From contig NZ_CP102252.1 of assembly GCF_025145645.1 (NCBI RefSeq), positions 3,286,001 to 3,350,000 of the forward strand: DNA of 64,000 nucleotides, read 5' to 3'. Of this stretch, positions 35,560-43,582 are shown in pieces. This stretch comes from Alistipes senegalensis JC50. Lineage in GTDB: Bacteria > Bacteroidota > Bacteroidia > Bacteroidales > Rikenellaceae. Within the stretch, counting starts at the first letter, position 1. Every line of letters begins with the position of its first letter. The notes beneath the pieces were generated by a model. That model was not told where the DNA came from, searched no databases, and saw only the letters and a list, made by a program, of their open reading frames with translations. The position numbers were made by a program, and so were the translations under genes.

Positions 35560-36200
35560 AATCCCAAATCTTCGTCGATCAGTACCACCAGCACTCGTTT
35601 GTCGGGCCAGCAGCGCAGCATCTCCATCCGGGTATTGCAGACCCGGTCCTGCGCATTGCAGTCCGAACAGATGCCCGTTTTGGCGCAGGGCGTGTGGAAT
35701 CCCGGGTGGCGGGCGATGTTCTGCGGCGCCGCGATGCGGCGGATGCGCTCTTCGGCTGCGTCGCGGTCGGCCACCACCTTGTTGCGGCCCGCCACGATGA
35801 CCACCTTGCGGGGTCCGAACGCCACCGGGGCGATGCGGTTGCCCACTTTGTCGAGCCAATGGAGCGTACCCGCTTCGGTCACGGCATTCACGCCCGTTAC
35901 GAAAAAGTCCGACATCAGGGCCTGACGGCGTATTTCGAGCCGTTCCTCATAGGGCTTCGAGGCGTCGAATCCGTCGAGCAGCACTATTTCGTCATTGCCG
36001 GCGAGCCACTCGACGATCCCCGTCGCACGCATCGTCATCGAGTCGCCGAACGACGCCAGCCGGGGCCGGCACTCCTCTGCTGCGGCCTTCATCACGGCGA
36101 AGGCTTCGGCCGTACTGCCGACGGCTACGGCGTCGAAATGATGCCTCCGCAGCGCCGCGGCGCAGGCTTCCAGTTTTTCTGTAGTTCGGTTTGTCATCAC
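35556..36200 (-). CDS. LUD-domain protein (LutC-like) with Cys cluster
   Basis: The 214-residue protein has the LUD/DUF162 fold: LASFGDSMTMRATGIVEWL, DFFVTGVNAVTEAGTLHWLDKVGNR and FGPRKVVIVAGRNKVV. Its C-terminal part adds a Cys motif, CAKTGICSDCNAQDRVC (four Cys in 17 residues), suited to binding a metal or iron-sulfur cluster. LutC-like proteins take part in lactate oxidation, but LutA/LutB are absent here and the stand-alone form has no established role. It starts 4 bp after rseP. Confidence 0.88.
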   Translation of the reverse strand: MMTNRTTEKLEACAAALRRHHFDAVAVGSTAEAFAVMKAAAEECRPRLASFGDSMTMRATGIVEWLAGNDEIVLLDGFDASKPYEERLEIRRQALMSDFFVTGVNAVTEAGTLHWLDKVGNRIAPVAFGPRKVVIVAGRNKVVADRDAAEERIRRIAAPQNIARHPGFHTPCAKTGICSDCNAQDRVCNTRMEMLRCWPDKRVLVVLIDEDLGL

Positions 36201-36203
36201 ATT

Positions 36204-37535
36204 TTATTTGATGAAGAACCGGTATATGTCGTTTCCGTTGGCGTAGAGCAGCAGGAAGAGGATGATGATAAGCCCGACGTACTGCGCGCCTTCCAACACC
36301 TTGTCGCTCACTTTGCGGCCCGTCACCATCTCCCAGAAGGTGAAGATAGCGTGCCCGCCGTCGAGCCCCGGGATCGGCAGGATGTTCATCACGGCGAGGA
36401 TGATCGACAGAAAGGCGGTTTTCAGCCAGAAATCCTGCCAGTCCCACGACGAGGGGAAGATGCTGCCGATGGCGATGAATCCGCCCAGCTCCTCGTACAT
36501 CTTGGTCTTGGGCTGTACGATCATCTTCAGCTGCTCCCAGTAGGAGGAGATCATGTCGCCGGCCTTGCGGAAACCCGCCGGAATCGACTCCCAGAAGGTG
36601 TACGTCTGCGTGCGGAGCGTGTAGGGGTTTTGTACGATCACGCCGATCGTTCCCTCGGCGGAGACGGGAACGGGGAGTTCCAGCGTCCCGCCGTTGCGCA
36701 GGACGGTCAGCCGCACCGTGTCGCCGGCATGGAGTTGCAGATAGGCTTTGTAGTCGCGGTAGTCCATCTTTTCGTAACGGTCCGCCGTGCGCCGGCTCTC
36801 CATAGCGACGATTTCGTCGCCTTTCCGCAGCCGGGCAGCAGTCGGGGCCACGACGCTGTCGATCAGGAAAGGCATGCGCTGGACGAGGAGTTTTTCATAG
36901 CCCTTGTTCTGACGCATGGCGATCAGTTCGGCGAGCGGGAGCGTCAGTTCCACCTGCTCTCCGTCGCGCTCCACGACCACGCGGCGGTCACCCTCGGTGA
37001 TCAGCAGCGAGTTGAGGAACACCATCGGGTTCTCCACCGCCTCGCCGTCGATGCTCACCAGCCGGTCCCCGTCGCGGAATCCGAGGCTGTGTCCCGCTTC
37101 GTTGAAGTTGTAGCCCCATTTGGCATCCTCGTTCGAGAAATAGCTGTCGCCCCAGGTGTAGCAGACGCCGATGTAGATGGCCACGGCCAGCACGACGTTC
37201 ATCACCACGCCGGCGATCATCACCAGAAAACGCTGCCAGGCGGGTTTCGACCGGAACTCCCAGGGCTGCGGGGGTTGTTTCTGATACTCCTTGTCCATCG
37301 ACTCGTCGATCATGCCGGCGATCTTGCAGTATCCGCCCAGCGGCAGCCAGCCCAAACCGTATTCGGTGTGTCCGCGGCGGAACTTGAAGAGCGAGAATCC
37401 CAGGTCGAAGAAGATGTAGAACTTATCGACGCGGATTTTGAAGACCCGCGCCATGATGTAGTGTCCCAGCTCGTGAATGCCTACGAGGATGGTGAAACAG
37501 AGGAAGAATTGAATGATCTTGGTTAGAATATCCAT
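36204..37535 (-). CDS. rseP: Site-2 intramembrane metalloprotease RseP
   Basis: The 443-residue protein has the zinc motif His21-Glu22-x-x-His25 in VGIHELGHYIMA inside the first membrane helix and a periplasmic PDZ region (residues about 120-330). The second catalytic motif follows in NILPIPGLDGGHAIF, with two further helices. RseP cleaves anti-sigma factors and remnant signal peptides in the membrane. It follows dxr, a common bacterial arrangement, across an 85-bp gap filled by short repeats. Confidence 0.96.
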   Translation of the reverse strand: MDILTKIIQFFLCFTILVGIHELGHYIMARVFKIRVDKFYIFFDLGFSLFKFRRGHTEYGLGWLPLGGYCKIAGMIDESMDKEYQKQPPQPWEFRSKPAWQRFLVMIAGVVMNVVLAVAIYIGVCYTWGDSYFSNEDAKWGYNFNEAGHSLGFRDGDRLVSIDGEAVENPMVFLNSLLITEGDRRVVVERDGEQVELTLPLAELIAMRQNKGYEKLLVQRMPFLIDSVVAPTAARLRKGDEIVAMESRRTADRYEKMDYRDYKAYLQLHAGDTVRLTVLRNGGTLELPVPVSAEGTIGVIVQNPYTLRTQTYTFWESIPAGFRKAGDMISSYWEQLKMIVQPKTKMYEELGGFIAIGSIFPSSWDWQDFWLKTAFLSIILAVMNILPIPGLDGGHAIFTFWEMVTGRKVSDKVLEGAQYVGLIIILFLLLYANGNDIYRFFIK

Positions 37536-37544
37536 GTCAATAGC

Positions 37545-37655
37545 GTGAAAAGTTAAAAGTTAAAGGTGAAAGGTAAGACGGTTATATCGATGTGGGATTG
37601 TGTTTTTAACATTTCTCCTTTCACATTTCACCTTTCAATTTTAAAAATTCCGCCG
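37545..37655. repeat. Inverted copies of a GTGAAAGG-type short repeat between dxr and rseP
   Basis: GTGAAAAGTTAAAAG and AAAGGTGAAAGG (37551-37575) face CCTTTCACATTTCACC (37618-37633), an inverted copy. The right-hand copy encodes the last residues of Dxr (KLKGEM). The middle is unremarkable. Confidence 0.65.
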
Positions 37656-38784
37656 CCAGCGCACGGGCTTCGGCGTTCGCTTCGGCATAATCGGCCAGGG
37701 TGGGCGAGGCGATGAACGACGCGCGTTCCAGCGCATGACGGATGGCGCGCACGATGTCGAGCCACGCGCACTTGCGGGCGAGGAATGCGGCCACCGCCAC
37801 TTCGTTCGCCCCGTTCATCGTGCAGGCCGCCGTGCCGCCGCGCCGCAGGCAGTCGTAGGCGATGTCCAGCGCCGGATATTTCGCGCGGTCCACCTCGGCG
37901 AAGGTCAGCTGCGGATGGTTCAGGAAGTTGAACCGCTCGCCCGGACGGTTCGCCCGGTCGGGGAACATCAGCGCGAAGCTGATCGGCATGCGCATGTCGG
38001 GCGTTCCCAACTGGGCCTTGATCGCCCCGTCTTCGAATTCGACCATCGAGTGCACGATCGACTGGGGATGGAGCAACACCGAGATCCGCTCGGTCGAGGT
38101 TCCGAAAAGCCAGTGGGCCTCGATCACCTCGAACCCCTTGTTCACGAGCGTCGAAGAGTCGATCGTGATCTTCGCGCCCATGTCCCATTGGGGATGACGC
38201 AGCGCCTGTTCCACCGTGACGTTCGCCAGCTCTTCGGCCGCGAGGTCGCGGAACGCGCCGCCGCTGCACGTGACGATCAGCCTTCGGACCGGGGCGCGTT
38301 CGCCCACGAGGCATTGGAAGATGGCCGAGTGCTCCGAGTCGATCGGGATCACCGGGGCTTTCCGTTCGCGCGCCAGCGGCATCACGCAGGCGCCGCCCAC
38401 CACCAGCGACTCCTTGTTGGCCAGCGCGAGCTTCTTGCCCGCCTCGATGGCCGCCACCGTGGGCGCCAGCCCCGCATAGCCCACCAGGGCGTTGACCACC
38501 ACTTCGGTGTCTCCGCCTCCGGCGACCTGCGCCACGGCCTCCTCTCCGGCGTAAACCTTCGTGTCGGTGTCCGCAAGTGCTTCGCTCAGGGCGGCGTAAC
38601 GGCTCTTGTCGGCGATCACCACCGTGTCGGCGTCGAATTCCCGGGCCTGCTGCGCGAGTTTTTCCCAGTTGCGGTTCGCCGTGAGGATGCGGGCTTCGAA
38701 GCGGTCGGGGTTCTCGCGGACGATGTCGAGCGTCTGCACGCCGATCGAACCGGTCGAACCCAGTATGGCAAGTCGTTGTTTCAT
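37621..38784 (-). CDS. dxr: 1-deoxy-D-xylulose 5-phosphate reductoisomerase
   Basis: The 387-residue protein begins with the NADPH-binding LAILGSTGSIGVQTLDIV. The key motifs follow: LALANKESLVVGG, IPIDSEHSAIFQCL (metal/substrate), TCSGGAFRD, HPQWDMGAKITIDSSTLVNKG and EVIEAHWLF, then PQSIVHSMVEF and MNGANEVAVAAFL. It makes 2-C-methyl-D-erythritol 4-phosphate, the committed step of isoprenoid synthesis and the target of fosmidomycin. The C-terminal six residues derive from a short repeat tract, so the natural end may be slightly changed. Confidence 0.98.
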   Translation of the reverse strand: MKQRLAILGSTGSIGVQTLDIVRENPDRFEARILTANRNWEKLAQQAREFDADTVVIADKSRYAALSEALADTDTKVYAGEEAVAQVAGGGDTEVVVNALVGYAGLAPTVAAIEAGKKLALANKESLVVGGACVMPLARERKAPVIPIDSEHSAIFQCLVGERAPVRRLIVTCSGGAFRDLAAEELANVTVEQALRHPQWDMGAKITIDSSTLVNKGFEVIEAHWLFGTSTERISVLLHPQSIVHSMVEFEDGAIKAQLGTPDMRMPISFALMFPDRANRPGERFNFLNHPQLTFAEVDRAKYPALDIAYDCLRRGGTAACTMNGANEVAVAAFLARKCAWLDIVRAIRHALERASFIASPTLADYAEANAEARALAAEFLKLKGEM

Positions 38785-38791
38785 GCGTTTG

Positions 38792-39661
38792 TCAGAAGAC
38801 GATGTATCCCTCCGGGTCCACGGGCTTGCCGTTGTTCCAGAGTTCGAATTCGAAGAGTTTCACCTCGCCGTTCTCGGCTTCGGCGTTGTATCCGATCAGC
38901 TCGCCCGAGCGGATGGTCTGTCCCACCGACACGAGCGACTGCGAAAGATTCTTGTAGATCGAAATCAGGTTCCCGGCGTGTTGCAGGACCACCGTGTAGC
39001 CCGTCTCCGGGGCCCAGAGGCTCTGCACGACCGTTCCGTTGTCGATGGCCGCGATGCGGTCGCCGGCCGCCGCCGCGATCTTCACGCCGAAATTCCCCTG
39101 TTTGATGTCGAAACGCCCGGTGATGATCCCTTCGACGGGCGTCGCCAGTTCGATGGCCTCGCGGATCTTGCGGCGCGACCCCTCGCTGCGCGGGGCGATG
39201 GCATACTCCCCGTCGCCCTCCATCTGGGCCCTCAGCAGCGAATCCTCGGGCGAGGGCATCACCAGCACCTTGCTGATGCGCGACGAATCCGACGCGGCCA
39301 GCGTCCGCGCCACGGGGGTGCGTCCCTCCATGATGAGGGCGATGTTGCGGTTGTAGGTCATCATGTCGTTCATCATGCGCTCCATCGAGTCGAGTCGGAT
39401 GATGTTTTGCAGCAGGCTTTCGCGCGAGCGGTCGGCCTCGGTGCGGTATCCGGGCAGGAACTCCAGCACGGGGCTGTAAGCCACCAGCGACAGCGTGAGG
39501 ATGAACAGCAGCAGGACGAACGCCACCAGCCCGGCAAAGACGCTCGCGGGCGAAAGGTGTATGTGCCACTCCTCGGAATTGTCCGTGGCGTTGAGCATGC
39601 TGAAGCGGCGTTTGCGGAACAGCCCGCGCCACCACGCCCGTATTCTCTTCAGAAATTTCAT
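38792..39661 (-). CDS. Membrane-anchored LytM (M23-like) protein lacking zinc ligands
   Basis: The 289-residue protein from the ATG at 39661 has a very basic N-terminus, one membrane helix (about residues 40-62), a coiled region and a C-terminal LytM domain (TPVEGIITGRFDIKQGNFGVKI onward). In active M23 enzymes the ligands are HxxxD and HxH; here the H.GxD site reads NFGVK, the Y.HL His reads YKNL and HLHFEL reads LFEFEL. All ligands are gone. It is probably a regulator of cell-wall amidases or a scaffold, like EnvC. It heads the eight-gene minus-strand run. Confidence 0.85.
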   Translation of the reverse strand: MKFLKRIRAWWRGLFRKRRFSMLNATDNSEEWHIHLSPASVFAGLVAFVLLLFILTLSLVAYSPVLEFLPGYRTEADRSRESLLQNIIRLDSMERMMNDMMTYNRNIALIMEGRTPVARTLAASDSSRISKVLVMPSPEDSLLRAQMEGDGEYAIAPRSEGSRRKIREAIELATPVEGIITGRFDIKQGNFGVKIAAAAGDRIAAIDNGTVVQSLWAPETGYTVVLQHAGNLISIYKNLSQSLVSVGQTIRSGELIGYNAEAENGEVKLFEFELWNNGKPVDPEGYIVF

Positions 39662-39694
39662 TTTCCGGGAACGTTTTTTCGGGGTTACGTCTGA

Positions 39695-39752
39695 CAAAGG
39701 TAGCCAAAATTCCAAAAAACCTTTGGCATCGCCTTGAAAATTTTTACCTTTG
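39695..39752. promoter_or_regulatory. Divergent consensus promoters
   Basis: Plus strand: TTTG (39722-39725), 19 bp, TACCTTTG (39745-39752) for the nucleotidyltransferase. Minus strand: CAAAGGTA (39695-39702), read TACCTTTG, for the LytM-dxr-rseP run. Confidence 0.8.
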
Positions 39753-39793
39753 CAGATGCTTTGAACCTAAACGTCACAAACACATAAAAAAGT

Positions 39794-40705
39794 ATGGTCA
39801 AACCTACACTCTTGGTCCTGGCGGCGGGCATGGGCTCCCGCTACGGATCGCTCAAACAGATGGACGGCGTCGGTCCCAACAACGAAGCCATCATCGACTA
39901 TTCGGTCTACGACGCCATCCGCGCCGGTTTCGGCAAGGTGGTTTTCGTCATCCGCCACTCTTTTGAAAAGGAGTTCCGCGAAGTCTTTTCGGCCGACCGC
40001 TTCGGCGGGCGCATCGCCGTCGATTTCGTCTTTCAGGAGCTGGACTACCTCCCCGAGGGGCTGACGGTTCCCGAAGGCCGCGTGAAGCCGTGGGGCACGA
40101 ACCACGCCGTGATGATGGCCGCCGATGCCGTTCACGAGCCGTTCGCCGTGATCAACGCCGACGACTTCTACGGCGCCGAGGCTTACAAGACCATCGGCGA
40201 GTACCTCTCGAAACTCGGCGATTCGAAAAACAGCTATTGCATGGTCGCCTACGACCTGAACCGGACTCTTTCGGAGAACGGTACGGTTTCGCGCGGCGTC
40301 TGCGGCGTCGATCCGAAGGGCGACCTCACGTCGATGGTCGAGCGCACGCAGATCGAGCGCATGCCCGACGGCCGGATCGTCTTCCACGACGGTGGCGCCG
40401 ACGAGGAGCTGGCCGAGGATACGCCGGTTTCGATGAACCTCTTCGGGTTCACGCCCGACTTCTTCGCCTATTCGAAGGAGTACTTCGCGCAGTGGTACGC
40501 CGAGAATCACGAGAATCTCAAGTCGGAGTTCTACATCCCGACGATGGTCAACAAGCTGATCGGCGACGGCACGGCGACGCTCCGCGTGCTGCGTTCGGCC
40601 GCCCAGTGGCACGGCGTCACCTACAAGGAGGACAAACCGGCGCTGATGGCCGCCATCGAGAAGATGATCGCCGACGGGAAATATCCCCGCGACCTCTGGA
40701 AGTAG
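39794..40705 (+). CDS. Sugar-phosphate-type nucleotidyltransferase
   Basis: The 303-residue protein begins with the nucleotidyltransferase signature LLVLAAGMGSRYGSLKQMDGVG and has the metal-binding INADDFYG. It lacks a hexapeptide acyltransferase tail. In other Bacteroidota this family accompanies a small-molecule kinase, but here no kinase is adjacent. The substrate cannot be read from sequence; sugar 1-phosphate or a phosphocholine-like compound are options. A hairpin terminator follows at 40748. Confidence 0.85.
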   Translation: MVKPTLLVLAAGMGSRYGSLKQMDGVGPNNEAIIDYSVYDAIRAGFGKVVFVIRHSFEKEFREVFSADRFGGRIAVDFVFQELDYLPEGLTVPEGRVKPWGTNHAVMMAADAVHEPFAVINADDFYGAEAYKTIGEYLSKLGDSKNSYCMVAYDLNRTLSENGTVSRGVCGVDPKGDLTSMVERTQIERMPDGRIVFHDGGADEELAEDTPVSMNLFGFTPDFFAYSKEYFAQWYAENHENLKSEFYIPTMVNKLIGDGTATLRVLRSAAQWHGVTYKEDKPALMAAIEKMIADGKYPRDLWK

Positions 40706-40747
40706 TTTCCGGCGGTTGCGGCGGCATCTGCCGCGGATTTTCAGACA

Positions 40748-40780
40748 GGGTCGTAGCTTGAAAAAGTTACGGCCCTTCTT
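40748..40780 (+). terminator. Terminator after the nucleotidyltransferase gene
   Basis: GGGTCGTA (40748-40755) pairs with TACGGCCC (40768-40775, one G-U) and is followed by TTCTTAT. Confidence 0.65.
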
Positions 40781-40849
40781 ATATATATAGGGTCGATCGG
40801 TCTTTGCCTGCGACGCGAACGACAACCCGTGCGAAAAACTCGTTTCCGG

Positions 40850-40880
40850 TTTGTTTTCCGATAAATTTTTTATATCTTTG
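40850..40880 (+). promoter_or_regulatory. Consensus promoter of the protease/uptake cluster
   Basis: TTTG (40850-40853), exactly 19 bp, then TATCTTTG (40873-40880). The leader to the ATG at 40997 is about 110 nt. It contains a possible stem (CCTTT/AAAGG, 40916-40935) but no known riboswitch. Confidence 0.8.
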
Positions 40881-40996
40881 TAGAGGTTTGTTAGGTTCCT
40901 CGTGGAGGATGGCTCCTTTCGATAGCGAGAAAGGGCTCTCTTCGGGAATTTTGTCGGTATTTCTTTGGTTAATCTGCTTGTTCTAACCCTGTTTGA

Positions 40997-43582
40997 ATGA
41001 TGAAGTTTTACGTTCGGACAATTTCGCCCCTTTTTTTGCTTGTGGTCTTGTCGTTATGCGGCTCGCAGCAGGCGTTCGGACTTTGTGGAAAACGCAGCCG
41101 CAAGGCGCCCGCCGAACAGCGTGACACCACGAAAAGTTCGGCATACGACAAATTCTTCAAGGAGGAACAGCGCATAGCCCGGGGCCTTTTCACGCTGCAT
41201 GAGATGAAAGGACGGGTCTATTTCGAGATTCCGCTCCGGCTGATGGACCGGAGCATGCTGCTCGGAACGACCATCTCGGCTACCAGCGACAACGGTCACG
41301 GAATCGTGGGCTCCAAGCCGAAAGATCCGCTTCATTTCGCATTCACGCGTGCGGGAGACCGGATCGCCATGCGGCTGATTTCGGAGCGGACTGTCTCCCC
41401 CCCCCTCCCGGATCATGCTGAAATAGGGCGGGCGCTCGCAACGAGCAATATCGGCGCTATTTACCGGTTGTTCAAGATCGAGACCTTTACGCCCGACAGC
41501 TCGGCGGTGGTCGTGGACGCCACGAATCTGTTTGTCAGCGATGACGAGCGGCTGTCGCCTTTCGACAAATACAGCCAGCACACGCTTTCGGGACGCCTCA
41601 AACGCAAGGAGTCGTTCGAAAAGGAGAAGTCCTACGTGACCGGAATCAAGTCCTTTTCGGATAACGTTTCGGTCAGCAGCAGTCTGAATTACCGGGTGAC
41701 GATCTCGGAGCGCGGGCTGCGGGATGTGCCGGTTACGATCGCTGCCACACGTTCCATCCTGCTGCTCGACAGTCTTCCCGTCAGCCCCCGGATCACCGAC
41801 AGCCGCATCGCCGTTTTTCCGACGGGCAAGATGCTCTATTCTCCCACGACCCAGGGGGCCCGTCCGATATGGTATGCCAACCGCTGGCGGCTGGAGCCCT
41901 CGGATATCGAAGCCTACCGGCGCGGGGAATTGGTGGACCCGGTCAAGCCGATCGTCTTTTACATCGACCGTAATTTTCCCCGCACGTGGCTTCCGTACGT
42001 CATCGAAGGGGTGAATCAGTGGAGCGAACTTTTCGAGCAGATCGGTTTCCGCAATGCCGTCCAGGCGCGGCTTTTTCCCGAGGACGACCCTGAATTCGAC
42101 CCCGACAACCTCAAATATTCGTGCGTGCGGTATGCCCCGGTGACGATTCAGAACGCTATGGGCCCCTCGTGGACCGATCCGCGCAGCGGCGAGATCGTCA
42201 GCGCCTCGGTCTATCTTTATCACGATGTGATCGAGCTGATCAACAACTGGCTTTTCATACAGACTTCGCCGGCCGATCCGCGCGTGCGGCAGAAGCAGAT
42301 TCCTCAGGAGATCATCGGCGACGCCCTGCGGTATGTGCTTTCGCACGAGATCGGGCATTGCCTGGGCTTCATGCACAACATGGGCGCATCGTCCGTGATC
42401 CCCGTGGATTCGCTGCGGAGCCCCTCTTTCACCCGCGAGACGGGAACGACCCCGTCGATCATGGATTACGCCCGTTTCAACTATGTCGCCCAGCCGGGCG
42501 ATTTCGAGCGCGGCGTGCGGATGACGCCTCCGCGGTTCGGGGTTTACGACCGGTTTCTGGTGAAATGGAACTATACGCCGCTTTTCGCCGGGAGCCCCGA
42601 GGCGGAGTATGCGATCACCTCGCAATGGCTGCGCGAGGCGTCGGCCGATCCGGCCCTGCGCTACGGCAAGCAGCAGTTCTCCGAGCCGCTCGACCCCCGG
42701 TCCCTCTCCGAGGATCTTGGCGACGATCACGTCAGGGCCTCCGAATACGGCATCTCCAATCTGAAATACGTGCTTTCGCACCTCAATGCCTGGACCGAAT
42801 CCGACGACCGGGATTACAGCTACCGCAAGACCATCTACAACGGAATCGTCAACCAGTATTTCACCTATCTGAACCATGTCTATGCGGACGTGGGCGGAGT
42901 GTATCTGTACGAGAAACACGTCGGGGACTCGGTCGAACATTACCGGAGCGTTCCCCGCGAGCGTCAGGTCCGGGCGCTGGAATTCCTGTTGGGACAGCTC
43001 GACGACATGGAGTGGCTGGACGACCGGAGTGTGACGGGCAATCTGGGGCTGGTGGCCTCGGCCGCGGACGCCGTGTGCGAGGCTGTGATGAAAGCCGTCG
43101 TGGCGTCGCCCTCGAAAGTGGGGCTTTCGGCTGCGCTGGCCGAGAATGACGCCTTCACGCCCGAAGCGTGCATGTCGTTGATTTACGACCGGATCTGGGC
43201 TCCGACCCTTCGCCGGAAGGCGTTGAATCTCTCGCAGATCAAGCGGCAGCGTCTTTTCCTGGAGACGCTCGGCAAGGTGGCCGCATTGCGTGAAGAGGGA
43301 AATTCCAAGAGCCTTGCGGCCATGCGGCGGATGGAGGTTCCGGAGGCGTTCCGCACGGACCGGTCCCTGCTGCCGAACGCTTCGGCAGGTTGTCCGGGAC
43401 CTGTGGCGGGGTATGACGATCCTATGCCGCTGTTTTACGAAGAGCGGCCGATGGAGGGACTCGCCTATGACTGCGTGCTGAAGATCCGGCGCTTGCTGGA
43501 GGGGCAGCGGAACCATCCCGATCCGCAGACCCGGCTGCACTACCGTTCGCTGTTGCATACGATCGAATCCTATCTGAAATGA
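40997..43582 (+). CDS. Exported zinc-dependent metalloprotease (DUF5117/DUF4953 type)
   Basis: The 861-residue protein has a signal peptide (residues 1-28) and the layout of Bacteroidota zinc-dependent metalloproteases. An N-terminal DUF5118-like part and a large DUF5117 region (FSDNVSVSSSLNYRVTI, SPTTQGARPIWYANRW) are followed by the metzincin-like domain. The zinc motif is His450-Glu451-x-x-His454-x-x-Gly-x-x-His460, and a Met-turn follows (SIMDYARFNY, about residue 485). A run of nine C (41397-41405, codons 134-137) could shift the frame. It is followed by a paralogue lacking these residues, with overlapping stop and start. Confidence 0.9.
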   Translation: MMKFYVRTISPLFLLVVLSLCGSQQAFGLCGKRSRKAPAEQRDTTKSSAYDKFFKEEQRIARGLFTLHEMKGRVYFEIPLRLMDRSMLLGTTISATSDNGHGIVGSKPKDPLHFAFTRAGDRIAMRLISERTVSPPLPDHAEIGRALATSNIGAIYRLFKIETFTPDSSAVVVDATNLFVSDDERLSPFDKYSQHTLSGRLKRKESFEKEKSYVTGIKSFSDNVSVSSSLNYRVTISERGLRDVPVTIAATRSILLLDSLPVSPRITDSRIAVFPTGKMLYSPTTQGARPIWYANRWRLEPSDIEAYRRGELVDPVKPIVFYIDRNFPRTWLPYVIEGVNQWSELFEQIGFRNAVQARLFPEDDPEFDPDNLKYSCVRYAPVTIQNAMGPSWTDPRSGEIVSASVYLYHDVIELINNWLFIQTSPADPRVRQKQIPQEIIGDALRYVLSHEIGHCLGFMHNMGASSVIPVDSLRSPSFTRETGTTPSIMDYARFNYVAQPGDFERGVRMTPPRFGVYDRFLVKWNYTPLFAGSPEAEYAITSQWLREASADPALRYGKQQFSEPLDPRSLSEDLGDDHVRASEYGISNLKYVLSHLNAWTESDDRDYSYRKTIYNGIVNQYFTYLNHVYADVGGVYLYEKHVGDSVEHYRSVPRERQVRALEFLLGQLDDMEWLDDRSVTGNLGLVASAADAVCEAVMKAVVASPSKVGLSAALAENDAFTPEACMSLIYDRIWAPTLRRKALNLSQIKRQRLFLETLGKVAALREEGNSKSLAAMRRMEVPEAFRTDRSLLPNASAGCPGPVAGYDDPMPLFYEERPMEGLAYDCVLKIRRLLEGQRNHPDPQTRLHYRSLLHTIESYLK

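Noticed and set aside
40804..40986. Small frame of 60 codons before the metalloprotease
   Set aside because: It spans the consensus promoter and the leader; its hydrophobic end arises from T-rich leader sequence.
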